A stretch of 64,000 nt of DNA from contig NZ_AP014723.1 in NCBI RefSeq assembly GCF_001548035.1, positions 372,001-436,000 on the forward strand, read 5' to 3'. This document shows positions 35,501 to 52,381 of the stretch, in pieces. Source of the DNA: Sulfurospirillum sp. UCH001 (GTDB lineage Bacteria > Campylobacterota > Campylobacteria > Campylobacterales > Sulfurospirillaceae). Both the position numbers and the translations under genes were made by a program. Below the pieces are notes generated by a model that did not search any database, was not told where the DNA came from, and saw only the letters and a list, made by a program, of their open reading frames with translations. The first letter of the stretch is position 1, and every line of letters begins with the position of its first letter.

Positions 35501-36145
35501 GAGCCATCTATTAAGCACTCTGTGCAACATTCGTTTATTCATCTCATTCATGGCTGGGTTGATAGTTCCCATAAGGGTGCGCATGCAGGATTTAAAGCAG
35601 ATTTTGACAAACTTTCTTTAGCTGTGGGAAGTTATCTTGAAAATTATGCCGAAACCTTTAGTCAAGAAAAAGATTTCGTGAAAGTAAGAGGCGAGGATAA
35701 TCTTTTCAAATATCTTCCTTTATCGAAAATAGCACTTCGCATTACCAAAGACGATGGACTTTTTGATGTCATGAGCCGTGTTATGGCTGCACGTATTGCT
35801 CAAACTTCTCTACATATCAGTATCGAGCTTAGCGCTGAAAGCAACGTTATCTCTTTCTTATATGAAAACCAAGGAGTCTTGTTAGGCAAAAATGATACGA
35901 TTGAGCGTGAAGATGAAGCAACATTTGTGAAATGTTTTGAAAGTGTTGATAAAATCTTCTATGCCAATGAAACACTTATCACGCCATTTGTATATGAAGC
36001 AGCTTCAAAGAAAGCAAAATGCATTGTAAGAAGTAAGCCTTTGATGGAAGGACGTGTTGAACTACTTCATTTCTTTAATGAGCAGTGTATTTCACACAGT
36101 TATCATCGTTATGGCAATCTTGGCGCACGTGGGATTAAAAAATAG
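32549..36145 (+). CDS. putA: Bifunctional proline dehydrogenase / P5C dehydrogenase
   Basis: 1198 aa. The N-terminal part is the proline dehydrogenase barrel (about 100-470, with VKGANMEMEE, NIGMASHN and RRLDENTGVENF). The P5C dehydrogenase follows (about 520-1010) with NFPIAIPTGG, the general-base Glu in LSAETGGKDATI and the catalytic Cys in SNSGQKCSATS. The C-terminal extension (about 1020-1198) is as in long PutA types. It oxidises proline to glutamate with transfer of electrons to FAD and then quinone, plus NAD in the second step. It has no N-terminal ribbon-helix-helix domain, unlike E. coli PutA. Its own promoter region has the 28-bp element. Confidence 0.96.
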   Translation: MQANAEVIQRAITLAEIWQNRASELVSDFDRKFHIKMNKMLSNPKDKVFLIELMDQSFRSKNPTRVANQIEYLFAKYEMASFFTTAERFLVFLFLNAGVYLPQISIPLFVSNIREDTKTVVLKGEDEPFNAHLVKRKNEGTRVNINLIGEVVLGEEEAEERIEKYLKVLENPNVDYISIKISTLFSQINALAYEETVAELVKRLSRIYAQAKKYSFTNAKGEKENKFINLDMEEYRDLALTFSAFTQTLDLPEFQDFRAGIVLQAYLPDSHLWQQKLVEWAKKRVENGGVPIKMRLVKGANMEMEETEAGLRHWEMVTFTQKIDTDSNYKVMGEFALRPENAKYVNIGMASHNLFELAYGYELSKEYGTTEFFSMEMLEGMSESARLAIKQISGEVILYAPIAKKEQFTNAIAYLVRRLDENTGVENFIRYSFGLKVGTPAWETQKQKFIDSFENAKHIFIGSKRKQNRLTEQWEHYEGGSFFSGKYHGEADTDFILPANKEWAKEIRTKWKKKAAETLEIAPVVVGGEVFVEREVKEVIDKSQLKEGVMCGKYALATKEDLERAVEIAAEDKDGWRTLSASERQKILCQVANQVRLKRADLIGVAAAEVGKVFSETDVEVSEAIDFLEFYGHSARYFDNYKNLSAKGKGVGVVTPPWNFPIAIPTGGISAALAAGNCVIIKPASVAALCAYELCKCFWDAGVSKNTLQFVPCSGSLAGEYLVKNEKVDFVILTGGEETAYKMLESRPNLFLSAETGGKDATIVTAMSDRDQAIKNVIHSAFSNSGQKCSATSLLVLEEEVYNDPHFKKGLIDAAKSLHVGSVWDFTNRLGTLANPVSGALKHALENLESGESWALAPSYVDGNEYMLRPCIKWGVKEGSFCHMNELFGPVLSVMCAKDLKHAIEIVNATGYGLTSGIESLDEREVAYWRKHLKAGNLYINRGTTGAIVLRQPFGGLGKSAVGTGRKAGIHNYITQFMDIVDVAEPSIKHSVQHSFIHLIHGWVDSSHKGAHAGFKADFDKLSLAVGSYLENYAETFSQEKDFVKVRGEDNLFKYLPLSKIALRITKDDGLFDVMSRVMAARIAQTSLHISIELSAESNVISFLYENQGVLLGKNDTIEREDEATFVKCFESVDKIFYANETLITPFVYEAASKKAKCIVRSKPLMEGRVELLHFFNEQCISHSYHRYGNLGARGIKK

Positions 36146-36155
36146 ATGGAAGAAG

Positions 36156-36177
36156 GAAGGGGTAGACATACCCCTTC
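36156..36177. terminator. Bidirectional hairpin between putA and a convergent small gene
   Basis: GAAGGGGTA (36156-36164, with the first stem base at 36156) pairs with TACCCCTTC (36169-36177) around a 4-nt loop. It lies between two convergent genes. T-runs are short on both strands. Confidence 0.65.
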
Positions 36178-36183
36178 GCACGA

Positions 36184-36405
36184 TTATTTGAGCTTTTCGA
36201 TAATGGTTTGATTAAGTTCGATAATCTCTTTATTTTTAGCGATATTTTCTTTATTCTTTTCGATATTTTGTTTGTTTTTAGTAATCTCTTCACGGTTAAG
36301 CTCGATAAGCCTTGTGAGTTCATCTACTCTTCGTTCGTACTTATTGATGAGATAATAAATTACGTAAACCAGTACACCAATGACAATCCATTGTAAAACG
36401 TCCAT
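36184..36405 (-). CDS. Small membrane-anchored coiled-coil protein
   Basis: 73 aa. One membrane segment (about residues 5-21, WIVIGVLVYVIYYLI) is followed by a long charged helix. The second half repeats a 7-residue unit (NKQNIEK, NKENIAK, NKEIIEL), which is a clean heptad coiled coil. It is probably an inner-membrane anchor for oligomerisation. The function is unknown. Preceded by AAAGG on the minus strand. Confidence 0.75.
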   Translation of the reverse strand: MDVLQWIVIGVLVYVIYYLINKYERRVDELTRLIELNREEITKNKQNIEKNKENIAKNKEIIELNQTIIEKLK

Positions 36406-36455
36406 GAGCCTTTCCTTTATTCAAATTTGATGACATTGTACCCTTTTAATGCAAA

Positions 36456-37199
36456 TCAATCAATAATAGCAAAGACATATTCTCGTTTGAGTTTTTGGGT
36501 GATAATTTCATGAATGTGAAGACCTTTAAAATGAATTTCACCCAGTTCTTTTTCATCATGAGGTTGATGAATTGCAATTTGACGCAAAACTTCACCGCGA
36601 TATGCTTTAGCAAAATGACTTACAACTTTTCCATTTTTCAGGAATTTCATGGTGACATAAGGACGTTTTAGCGTATAAAATTTTTCATAAAAGCCAGCAC
36701 GTAAGTCAAGAACACTTTCATTACCTATCCATGCATCAATCGCATCACTAAAATGTTCTTTATAAAACGACTCTGTTTTAAATCCATCTAAACTCTCTCC
36801 TTGTTGTAGTTTATACTCAGGGATGAGATCGCCTGCTAAGAGAGGGCCAAAAAGATTCGAGAAGATCATGGTATGATTTTCTAGATAAGTTTGAGCATTT
36901 TGATCGAGCGAAGCAAAATCCAGATGATCGTAGGCAATGCCACTGTAGCGAAGAATTGCTTTACACGTGGATGCATTGAAAATATTGCGTGTAGCATAAA
37001 GAAGTATTTTTTCTTCATCCTTAATGCCAAAAAGTATTTGTAGTTTTTCTATATTTTTTGTATCTAGAAGAGATTGATAGTGTTTTAAAACGATATGGCG
37101 TTTTTCATATGAATATGGAAACACTAAGCTCTTTTCTTCTAGGACACCGTGTGTTTTTAGTGCACTTTTGGTCTCACTTGGAGAAAATAAAATCTTCAT
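36456..37199 (-). CDS. yaaA: Peroxide stress protein YaaA family
   Basis: 247 aa from ATG 37199 (AAAGGG upstream; an earlier ATG adds 11 residues without support). MKILFSPSETK is the standard start of the YaaA family, and the SGIAYDHLDFASL and NLFGPLLAGDLIPEYKL blocks agree. The end has VSHFAKAYRGEVLRQIA. YaaA limits intracellular iron and so lowers damage under peroxide in E. coli. Cytoplasmic. It stands alone. Confidence 0.9.
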   Translation of the reverse strand: MKILFSPSETKSALKTHGVLEEKSLVFPYSYEKRHIVLKHYQSLLDTKNIEKLQILFGIKDEEKILLYATRNIFNASTCKAILRYSGIAYDHLDFASLDQNAQTYLENHTMIFSNLFGPLLAGDLIPEYKLQQGESLDGFKTESFYKEHFSDAIDAWIGNESVLDLRAGFYEKFYTLKRPYVTMKFLKNGKVVSHFAKAYRGEVLRQIAIHQPHDEKELGEIHFKGLHIHEIITQKLKREYVFAIID

Positions 37200-37267
37200 A
37201 ATAACCCTTTGTTTACAAATATAGACGAACATTTTAGCAAATCTTTAAATAAATCTGCGAAAAAGTA

Positions 37268-37296
37268 TTGACTTTGGAAATCTTTTGAGATATAAT
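37268..37296 (+). promoter_or_regulatory. Promoter of the tRNA-tuf cluster
   Basis: TTGACT at 37268-37273 and TATAAT at 37291-37296 with a 17-nt spacer, 20 nt before tRNA-Thr. The geometry is the same as at tRNA-Asn. Confidence 0.88.
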
Positions 37297-37316
37297 TTCA
37301 CCTCACAATCAAGGGT

Positions 37317-37392
37317 GCTGGTGTAGCTCAGTCGGTAGAGCAACTGCCTTGTAAGCAGTAGGTCGGCGGTTCGATTCCGTTCACCAGCTCCA
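37317..37392 (+). tRNA. tRNA-Thr (TGT)
   Basis: Acceptor GCTGGTG pairs with CACCAGC; the anticodon loop is CTTGTAA (anticodon TGT); the T-arm has GGTTCGATTCC; CCA is encoded. It is first in the Thr-Tyr-Gly-Thr group before tuf, the same order as E. coli thrU-tyrU-glyT-thrT-tufB. Confidence 0.97.
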
Positions 37393-37444
37393 TTTTTGTT
37401 TGTGAAAGACAGTGTTTGACCAGCAATGAAAAATGGAAAAATAC

Positions 37445-37529
<85 letters not shown>

Positions 37530-37531
37530 TT

Positions 37532-37608
37532 GCGGGAGTAGCTCAGTTGGCTAGAGCATTAGCCTTCCAAGCTGGGGGTCGCGGGTTCGAGTCCCGTCTC
37601 CCGCTCCA
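37532..37608 (+). tRNA. tRNA-Gly (TCC)
   Basis: Acceptor GCGGGAG pairs with CTCCCGC; the anticodon loop is CTTCCAA (anticodon TCC); the T-arm has GGGTTCGAGTCCC; CCA is encoded. It starts 2 nt after the CCA of tRNA-Tyr, so both are processed from one transcript. Confidence 0.96.
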
Positions 37609-37757
37609 AGATTTTATAAGCAAACTGGGAGCTGTTGAATTTCTTCTGCTTTAGGGCGCTACAGAACAAGTTCAGTAGTCTTACCTTCCTTTCTTAATAA
37701 AATCAAAATCATTAATTGTTGTTGTTCGGTACAATTTGGTCCACCCTTTTGTAGTCG

Positions 37758-37832
<75 letters not shown>

Positions 37833-37904
37833 TCACTTAAAAAGTTTTAAATAACTTTGACAAATTAAAATGTATTAAAAAACAAACTCATTACGGAGGA
37901 AAAA

Positions 37905-39104
37905 ATGGCAAAAGAAAAGTTCTCTAGAACCAAGCCACACGTTAACATTGGAACCATCGGTCACGTTGATCATGGTAAAACTACGCTTACAGCTGCAATC
38001 TCAGCAGTTTTAGCGACAAAAGGTCTTTGTGAGTTTAAAGATTATGATGGTATTGATAACGCTCCTGAAGAGAGAGAGCGTGGTATTACTATTGCAACTT
38101 CACACATTGAGTATGAAACAGACAACCGTCACTACGCTCACGTAGACTGTCCAGGCCACGCCGACTATGTTAAAAACATGATTACTGGTGCTGCTCAAAT
38201 GGATGGCGCGATTCTTGTTGTTTCAGCTGCAGATGGTCCTATGCCACAAACTCGTGAGCACATTCTTCTTTCTCGCCAAGTAGGTGTTCCTTACATCGTT
38301 GTTTTCATGAACAAAGCTGATATGGTTGATGATGAAGAACTTCTTGAGCTTGTTGAAATGGAAATCCGTGAACTTCTTTCTGTTTATGACTTCCCAGGTG
38401 ATGATACTCCAATCGTTTCTGGTTCAGCTCTTAAAGCACTTGAAGAAGCAAAAGCTGGTACAGTTGGACCATGGGGTCAAAAAATTCTTGATCTTATGGC
38501 AGCAGTAGACGCTTATATTCCAGTTCCACAACGTGAAACTGAAAAAGATTTCTTGATGCCAATCGAAGACGTATTCTCAATCTCAGGTCGTGGTACAGTT
38601 GTTACTGGTAAGATCGAGAGAGGTGCAGTTAAAATTGGTGAGACTATCGAAATCGTAGGTATCAAAGATACTAAAACTACAACTGTTACTGGTGTTGAAA
38701 TGTTCCGTAAAGAGATGGAGCGTGGTGAGGCTGGTGATAACTGTGGTATCTTATTACGTGGTATCAAAAAAGAAGAAGTTGAGCGTGGTATGGTTCTTTG
38801 TAAGCCAAAATCAATCACTCCACACACTGACTTTGAAGCTGAGATCTATGTTCTTTCAAAAGAAGAGGGTGGTAGACATACTCCATTCTTTAATAACTAT
38901 AGACCACAATTCTATGTACGTACAACAGACGTAACAGGTTCTATCACATTACCAGAAGGTACTGAGATGGTTATGCCTGGTGATAACGTTAAGATTAAAG
39001 TAGCACTTATTGCACCTATCGCTCTTGAAGAAGGTACACGTTTTGCAATCCGTGAGGGTGGTAGAACTGTTGGTGCGGGTGTTGTTTCTACAATCATCAA
39101 GTAA
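37905..39104 (+). CDS. tuf: Elongation factor Tu
   Basis: 399 aa, full length. GTP-binding motifs GHVDHGKTT (P-loop), DCPGHADYV and NKADMVD are in order, followed by domains II and III ([19 protein letters not shown]). It carries aminoacyl-tRNA to the ribosome. GGAGG precedes the ATG. The gene follows the tRNA group as in many bacteria. Its codons look optimised for high expression (many GGT, GTT, CGT). Confidence 0.99.
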   Translation: MAKEKFSRTKPHVNIGTIGHVDHGKTTLTAAISAVLATKGLCEFKDYDGIDNAPEERERGITIATSHIEYETDNRHYAHVDCPGHADYVKNMITGAAQMDGAILVVSAADGPMPQTREHILLSRQVGVPYIVVFMNKADMVDDEELLELVEMEIRELLSVYDFPGDDTPIVSGSALKALEEAKAGTVGPWGQKILDLMAAVDAYIPVPQRETEKDFLMPIEDVFSISGRGTVVTGKIERGAVKIGETIEIVGIKDTKTTTVTGVEMFRKEMERGEAGDNCGILLRGIKKEEVERGMVLCKPKSITPHTDFEAEIYVLSKEEGGRHTPFFNNYRPQFYVRTTDVTGSITLPEGTEMVMPGDNVKIKVALIAPIALEEGTRFAIREGGRTVGAGVVSTIIK

Positions 39105-39112
39105 TTTTAATG

Positions 39113-39135
39113 TGTAAGGGGAGTTTCCCCTTACA
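39113..39135 (+). repeat. Hairpin after tuf
   Basis: TGTAAGGGGA (39113-39122) pairs perfectly with TCCCCTTACA (39126-39135) around 3 nt. There is no T-run, so it probably acts as a partial attenuator or an mRNA end, with read-through into rpmG. Confidence 0.65.
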
Positions 39136-39159
39136 TGTAATGAAAGTTAAGGAAATATT

Positions 39160-39318
39160 ATGACCGTTAAAATCGGACTTAAGTGTTCTGAATGTGGTGA
39201 CATTAATTACACAACAACAAAAAACAGCAAGACAAATACTGAAAAAGTTGAACTTAGCAAGTATTGTCCAAGATTGAAAAAACACACTGTTCACAAAGAA
39301 GTGAAATTAAAAAGTTAA
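39160..39318 (+). CDS. rpmG: 50S ribosomal protein L33
   Basis: 52 aa: [19 protein letters not shown], then [16 protein letters not shown], the standard L33 pattern. The first zinc-ribbon Cys pair (CSEC) is present, but the second pair is reduced to one Cys (CPRL rather than CP.C). So zinc binding is probably lost or altered. AAGGA precedes the ATG. It is too short to be seen in a long-frame scan. It sits between tuf and tRNA-Trp, the normal place. Confidence 0.96.
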   Translation: MTVKIGLKCSECGDINYTTTKNSKTNTEKVELSKYCPRLKKHTVHKEVKLKS

Positions 39319-39339
39319 GTCCCTTAAAAGACTTAACTT
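39312..39339 (+). repeat. Hairpin over the rpmG stop codon
   Basis: AAGTTAAGT (39312-39320) pairs with ACTTAACTT (39331-39339). It spans the end of rpmG and stops 6 nt before tRNA-Trp. It may protect the mRNA end after the tRNA is cut out. Confidence 0.55.
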
Positions 39340-39345
39340 ACATGC

Positions 39346-39421
39346 AGGGTAGTAGCTCCAACGGTAGAGCGTCGGTCTCCAAAACCGCAGGTTGGGGGTT
39401 CGAGTCCCTCCTACCCTGCCA
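39346..39421 (+). tRNA. tRNA-Trp (CCA)
   Basis: Acceptor AGGGTAG pairs with CTACCCT; the anticodon loop is CTCCAAA (anticodon CCA); T-arm GGGTTCGAGTCCC; discriminator G; CCA encoded. It is embedded between rpmG and secE, the common bacterial order. Confidence 0.97.
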
Positions 39422-39438
39422 CTAGTCGAGGTAACACA

Positions 39439-39618
39439 ATGGAAAAATTAAGAGCTTATTATCATCATTCTAAAGCTGAATTGTCAAAGGTTATCTTCCC
39501 AATTAAAGAACAGATTAGAAACGCATTCATATCTGTTTTTGTCGTTGTAACCGTGATTTCGCTCTTTTTAGCGCTGATTGATGCTGTTATGTCTTTTTCT
39601 TTATCTTCATTAATTTAA
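39439..39618 (+). CDS. secE: Preprotein translocase subunit SecE
   Basis: 59 aa, the short single-helix form. A polar amphipathic N-terminus (KLRAYYHHSKAELSKVIFPIKEQIRNAF) precedes one membrane segment (about residues 31-52). SecE holds SecY in the translocon. GAGG is about 8 nt before the ATG. It lies directly before nusG, as normal. Confidence 0.95.
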   Translation: MEKLRAYYHHSKAELSKVIFPIKEQIRNAFISVFVVVTVISLFLALIDAVMSFSLSSLI

Positions 39619-39627
39619 GGATAAGAA

Positions 39628-40158
39628 ATGGCACATAGATGGTATGCAATTCAAACCTATGCAGGTAGCGAACAAGCAGTTAAAAAAGGAATTATTAATC
39701 TTGTCAACGATCATGGTATCGCTGAAAAGTTAGAGCAAATTGTTGTTCCAACCGAAGATGTAATTGAAGTTAAGAATGGTAAAAAGAAGATTAGTGAGCG
39801 AAGTCTCTATCCTGGTTATGCATTTGCAAAATTGGATTTAGATACAGCACTTTGGCATCTTATCCAATCATTGCCTAAAGTCGGAAGATTCATTGGTGAG
39901 TCTAAAAAACCAACACCTTTGAGTGAAAAAGACATTGCATTGATCTTGGAGAAAGCTGAGAAAAAAGGTGCGCCAAAACCAAAAATCTTTTTTGAGAACG
40001 GTGAAAGTGTTAGGATTACAGAAGGTCCTTTCGCAAACTTCACAGGTTCTGTTGAAGAGTATGATATGGTACATGGCAAACTCACACTCAATGTTTCAAT
40101 CTTTGGTAGAAGTACCCCAGTTGAGATTCTCTATTCTCAAGTTGAAAAAATAGTCTAA
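39628..40158 (+). CDS. nusG: Transcription antitermination factor NusG
   Basis: 176 aa. [19 protein letters not shown] (NGN domain start), [13 protein letters not shown], and the KOW domain [25 protein letters not shown] are all present. It binds RNA polymerase and links it to Rho or the ribosome. AAGGA precedes its ATG. Downstream of secE in one operon. Confidence 0.98.
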   Translation: MAHRWYAIQTYAGSEQAVKKGIINLVNDHGIAEKLEQIVVPTEDVIEVKNGKKKISERSLYPGYAFAKLDLDTALWHLIQSLPKVGRFIGESKKPTPLSEKDIALILEKAEKKGAPKPKIFFENGESVRITEGPFANFTGSVEEYDMVHGKLTLNVSIFGRSTPVEILYSQVEKIV

Positions 40159-40174
40159 GCGTAAAGGAAAAGAA

Positions 40175-40600
40175 ATGGCAAAAAAAGTCATTGGCGAAAT
40201 TAAATTGCAGATTGAAGCTGCTAAAGCAAACCCATCACCTCCAGTTGGTCCAGCACTTGGTCAACGTGGTGTTAATATTATGGAATTTTGTAAAGCATTT
40301 AATGAAAGAACAAAAGATATGGCAGGTTTTAGAATTCCTGTTGTTATCACTGTTTATGCTGACAAAAGTTTTACATTTGTTACAAAACAACCGCCTGCAA
40401 CTGATCTTATCAAAAAAGCAGCTGGTCTTAAAAGTGGTTCAAGCAACCCTCTAAAAAATAAAGTAGGAACACTTAGCAAAGCTCAAATACTTGAGATTGT
40501 CGAGAAAAAAATCGCTGACCTTAACACAACAGATAAAGAAGCAGCTGCAAGAATTATTGCAGGAAGTGCAAGAAGTATCGGTATTAACGTCGTCGATTGA
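40175..40600 (+). CDS. rplK: 50S ribosomal protein L11
   Basis: 141 aa. [40 protein letters not shown] is the standard start, and the end [16 protein letters not shown] is conserved. It binds 23S rRNA at the GTPase centre. AAAGGA is upstream. Confidence 0.99.
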   Translation: MAKKVIGEIKLQIEAAKANPSPPVGPALGQRGVNIMEFCKAFNERTKDMAGFRIPVVITVYADKSFTFVTKQPPATDLIKKAAGLKSGSSNPLKNKVGTLSKAQILEIVEKKIADLNTTDKEAAARIIAGSARSIGINVVD

Positions 40601-40605
40601 TGATA

Positions 40606-40635
40606 ACCCTTTACCGCCAGGGTCTATAAAGGCGG
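40606..40635 (+). promoter_or_regulatory. Possible H-type pseudoknot between rplK and rplA
   Basis: ACCCT (40606-40610) can pair with AGGGT (40619-40623), and the enclosed CCGCC (40614-40618) can pair with GGCGG (40631-40635). The linkers are 3 and 7 nt, which fits a compact pseudoknot. It ends 25 nt before the rplA ATG. L1 controls its own operon in E. coli by binding mRNA, so this may be an L1 target. The simpler hairpin CCGCC/GGCGG is an alternative. Confidence 0.45.
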
Positions 40636-40660
40636 AAGCAAAATTATGCGGAGATAAATA

Positions 40661-41365
40661 ATGGCAAAAAAAGTAAATAAAAGATTTCAAGAACTTTTGA
40701 AAAAAGTTGATAAAGAAAAAAAATATTCTGTTGATGAGGCACTTGCTAATATTAAAAACTTAGCGTCTGCAAAATTTGATGAGACAATCGAAGTAGCACT
40801 TAAACTTAACGTTGATCCAAGACATGCTGATCAAATGGTAAGAGGTTCTGTTGTTCTTCCAGCGGGTACTGGTAAGACAGTTCGTGTTGCTGTTATTGCA
40901 AAAGACGAGAAAGCAGATGAAGCGAAAGCTGCTGGTGCTGATATCGTTGGTAGCGATGATTTGATTGAAGAAATTCAAGCTGGCCGTATCAACTTTGATG
41001 TATTAATTGCAACACCTAACATGATGGGTTTAGTAGGTAAAGTTGGTCGTATTCTTGGACCAAAAGGTATTATGCCAAATCCAAAAACAGGTACTGTAAC
41101 AATGGACGTTGCAAAAGCTGTTGAGAATAACAAAGGTGGCCAAGTGAATTTCCGTGTTGACAAACAAGGAAATATTCATGCTGGTATTGGTAAAATTAGC
41201 TTCACATCTGAGCAAATTAGAGAAAACTTTGAAGCATTTATCAAAGCAATTAACAAACATAAACCTGCTGCTGCAAAAGGTAAATATATTAAAAGTGCCG
41301 CTGTGTCACTCACAATGAGCCCGTCTATGAACCTTGAAAATCAAGAATTAATCGACCTTAGATAA
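40661..41365 (+). CDS. rplA: 50S ribosomal protein L1
   Basis: 234 aa. The typical [33 protein letters not shown]-like [19 protein letters not shown] and the central [17 protein letters not shown] are present. It forms the L1 stalk and acts as a translational repressor in E. coli. GGAG is upstream. Confidence 0.99.
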   Translation: MAKKVNKRFQELLKKVDKEKKYSVDEALANIKNLASAKFDETIEVALKLNVDPRHADQMVRGSVVLPAGTGKTVRVAVIAKDEKADEAKAAGADIVGSDDLIEEIQAGRINFDVLIATPNMMGLVGKVGRILGPKGIMPNPKTGTVTMDVAKAVENNKGGQVNFRVDKQGNIHAGIGKISFTSEQIRENFEAFIKAINKHKPAAAKGKYIKSAAVSLTMSPSMNLENQELIDLR

Positions 41366-41374
41366 TTATTGAAT

Positions 41375-41402
41375 CACTCATCAAAATTGATGAGTGGTTT
41401 TG
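41375..41402 (+). terminator. Terminator-like hairpin after rplA
   Basis: CACTCATCAA (41375-41384) pairs with TTGATGAGTG (41387-41396), followed by GGTTTT. It precedes the rplJ leader and probably gives partial termination, so rplJL need some extra promoter or read-through. Confidence 0.75.
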
Positions 41403-41464
41403 CCTTCGTGAAAATTCTGTCATAAGATTTATTTTATGACGTTAAATGTAAGTACTTAATCTTT

Positions 41465-41522
41465 GATTGGAGAGAGTAGAGGCGCAAGCTTAATTTGATA
41501 TCAATCATCTCTACTTGAAATC
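41465..41522 (+). ncRNA. L10 leader (ribosomal protein L10 autoregulatory RNA)
   Basis: The outer GATT/AATC and inner AGTAGAG (41475-41481) / CTCTACT (41509-41515) stems enclose the conserved GGCGCAAGCTTAAT block. This is the bacterial L10(L12)4 binding site: a kink-turn with the GCAAGCUUAAU loop. The site lies 22 nt before the rplJ TTG. Excess L10-L12 complex would bind and lower rplJ-rplL translation. Confidence 0.88.
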
Positions 41523-41543
41523 ACCAGTTGGAAAGGAGAAAAA

Positions 41544-42026
41544 TTGACAAGAACAGAGAAAGCTGAATTTATTAGTTCTCTAACTGAAGAGTTTAAATCT
41601 TCCGACGGTTTAATTGTTTGTGACTATAAAGGTCTTAATGTTAAAGCGATCGAAGCACTTAGAAATAGTGCTAGACCAGAAGCTGTTAGTGTTAAAGTTA
41701 TTAAAAATACTTTGGCATCAATTGCTATGACAAACGCTGGTATCGAAGGTCTTGAACTTAAAGACACAAACATTTTTGTTTGGGGCGCAGATCAGTTAGC
41801 GGTTACTAAAGTTGTCGCTACGTTCGCCAAAACAAATCCAAATTTTGTAATTAAATCTGGTTTTGCTGGTGGTGTTGTGGTTGATGCTGCTAAAGTTGAA
41901 GCACTTTCTAAAATGCCATCACGTAATGAGCTTATTGGAATGCTTCTATCAACTTGGATGGCACCAATTACAAACTTTACCATTGGTCTTGATGCACTTC
42001 GTGCTAAAAAACAAGAGTCTGAATAA
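41544..42026 (+). CDS. rplJ: 50S ribosomal protein L10
   Basis: 160 aa from a TTG at 41544 with AAAGGAG 5 nt upstream. The start TRTEKAEFISSLTEEFKSSDGLIVCDYKGLNV is typical, and the length matches the family. It anchors L7/L12 on the ribosome. The rare TTG start, together with the leader, fits strict translational control. Confidence 0.97.
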   Translation: MTRTEKAEFISSLTEEFKSSDGLIVCDYKGLNVKAIEALRNSARPEAVSVKVIKNTLASIAMTNAGIEGLELKDTNIFVWGADQLAVTKVVATFAKTNPNFVIKSGFAGGVVVDAAKVEALSKMPSRNELIGMLLSTWMAPITNFTIGLDALRAKKQESE

Positions 42027-42119
42027 AGCGTGTTTGTAAGGCTCTAGTCTTACATGTAAGGTGCAAGAGCAAGACTCTTGTAAAATCATTATAACTATAA
42101 AATAATCAGGAGATTTGAA

Positions 42120-42494
42120 ATGGCAATTTCAAAACAAGACGTATTAGAGTATATTTCAGGTCTTAGTGTACTTGAATTGAGTGAACTTGTAAAAGATTTC
42201 GAAGAAAAATTTGGTGTATCTGCTGCTCCAGTTATGGTAGCTGGCGCTGGTGCTGCTGTTGCTACAGAAGCTGCAGAAGAGAAAACTGAGTTTGACGTTA
42301 TCCTTAAAGATGGTGGCGATAAAAAAATCAATGCTATTAAAGTTGTTAGAGAGATCACAGGTCTTGGTCTTAAAGAGGCTAAAGATGCAGTTGAAGGCGC
42401 TCCTACAACAATTAAAGAGGGTGTATCTAAACAACTTGCTGAAGAGATCAAAAAGAAACTTGAAGAAGCTGGCGCTGTCGCTGAAATCAAGTAA
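42120..42494 (+). CDS. rplL: 50S ribosomal protein L7/L12
   Basis: 124 aa. N-terminal dimer domain ([31 protein letters not shown]), Ala-rich hinge, then the C-terminal domain [39 protein letters not shown]. Forms the flexible stalk that recruits translation factors. AGGAG upstream. A terminator follows. Confidence 0.99.
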   Translation: MAISKQDVLEYISGLSVLELSELVKDFEEKFGVSAAPVMVAGAGAAVATEAAEEKTEFDVILKDGGDKKINAIKVVREITGLGLKEAKDAVEGAPTTIKEGVSKQLAEEIKKKLEEAGAVAEIK

Positions 42495-42507
42495 TTTTTT
42501 TACTTTT

Positions 42508-42531
42508 AGAGAGACCTTGGGTCTCTCTTTT
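42508..42531 (+). terminator. Attenuator/terminator between rplL and rpoB
   Basis: AGAGAGACC (42508-42516) pairs with GGTCTCTCT (42520-42528) around 3 nt, then TTT. This is the place where many bacteria have a partial terminator that lowers rpoBC expression relative to the ribosomal genes. Confidence 0.85.
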
Positions 42532-42593
42532 AAAACTTTTTCCCTGGAAATTAATTATTAGTCGTTACAACGTCTATCAAACGAGATAGATGA

Positions 42594-51324
<8,731 letters not shown>

Positions 51325-51378
51325 AAGCTATTTTTAAATAAAATTAGCACCTATTTTTTACAAAATAAAGGAAATAAT

Positions 51379-51756
51379 GTGCCAACCATTAACCAACTCG
51401 TCAGAAATGAGAGAAAAAAGGTAATTAAAAAGTCGAAATCACCTGCGATGGCAAAATGTCCTCAAAGAAGAGGCGTTTGCACCAGAGTTTATACTACGAC
51501 TCCAAAAAAACCTAACTCAGCGCTTAGAAAAGTTGCCAAAGTCAAATTGACAAGCGGCTTCGAAGTCATTAGCTACATCGGTGGCGAAGGACATAACCTT
51601 CAAGAACACTCTATTGTTTTAGTACGTGGCGGAAGGGTAAAAGACTTACCAGGTGTTAAGTACCATATCGTACGTGGTGCGCTTGATACTTCAGGTGTTG
51701 CAAAAAGAACGGTGTCTAGAAGTAAATACGGTACAAAAAGACCAAAAGCTAAATAA
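51379..51756 (+). CDS. rpsL: 30S ribosomal protein S12
   Basis: 125 aa from a GTG (AAGGA upstream). [13 protein letters not shown] is the standard start; [19 protein letters not shown] has the wild-type Lys of streptomycin-sensitive strains, and the second site [13 protein letters not shown] is also wild type. First gene of the str operon. Confidence 0.99.
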   Translation: MPTINQLVRNERKKVIKKSKSPAMAKCPQRRGVCTRVYTTTPKKPNSALRKVAKVKLTSGFEVISYIGGEGHNLQEHSIVLVRGGRVKDLPGVKYHIVRGALDTSGVAKRTVSRSKYGTKRPKAK

Positions 51757-51769
51757 ATTTAACAGCAGG

Positions 51770-52300
<531 letters not shown>

Positions 52301-52381
52301 AATGATGTTAGGAATGTTCGTCTATGCGATGTTCATTCCTTCTTCATGAACTTACACTCCTAATATAACAAGGAAATTATA

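Noticed and set aside
36249-36340. Possible CRISPR-like short repeats
   Set aside because: The periodicity is 21 bp and is fully explained by the heptad coding repeat.
36208-36396. Plus-strand frame rich in Phe, Ile and Asp opposite the coiled-coil gene
   Set aside because: Its regular repeats are just the antisense of the heptad repeat; it has no ribosome site.
37609-37757. An additional tRNA or small gene between tRNA-Gly and tRNA-Thr
   Set aside because: No cloverleaf and no credible reading frame were seen.
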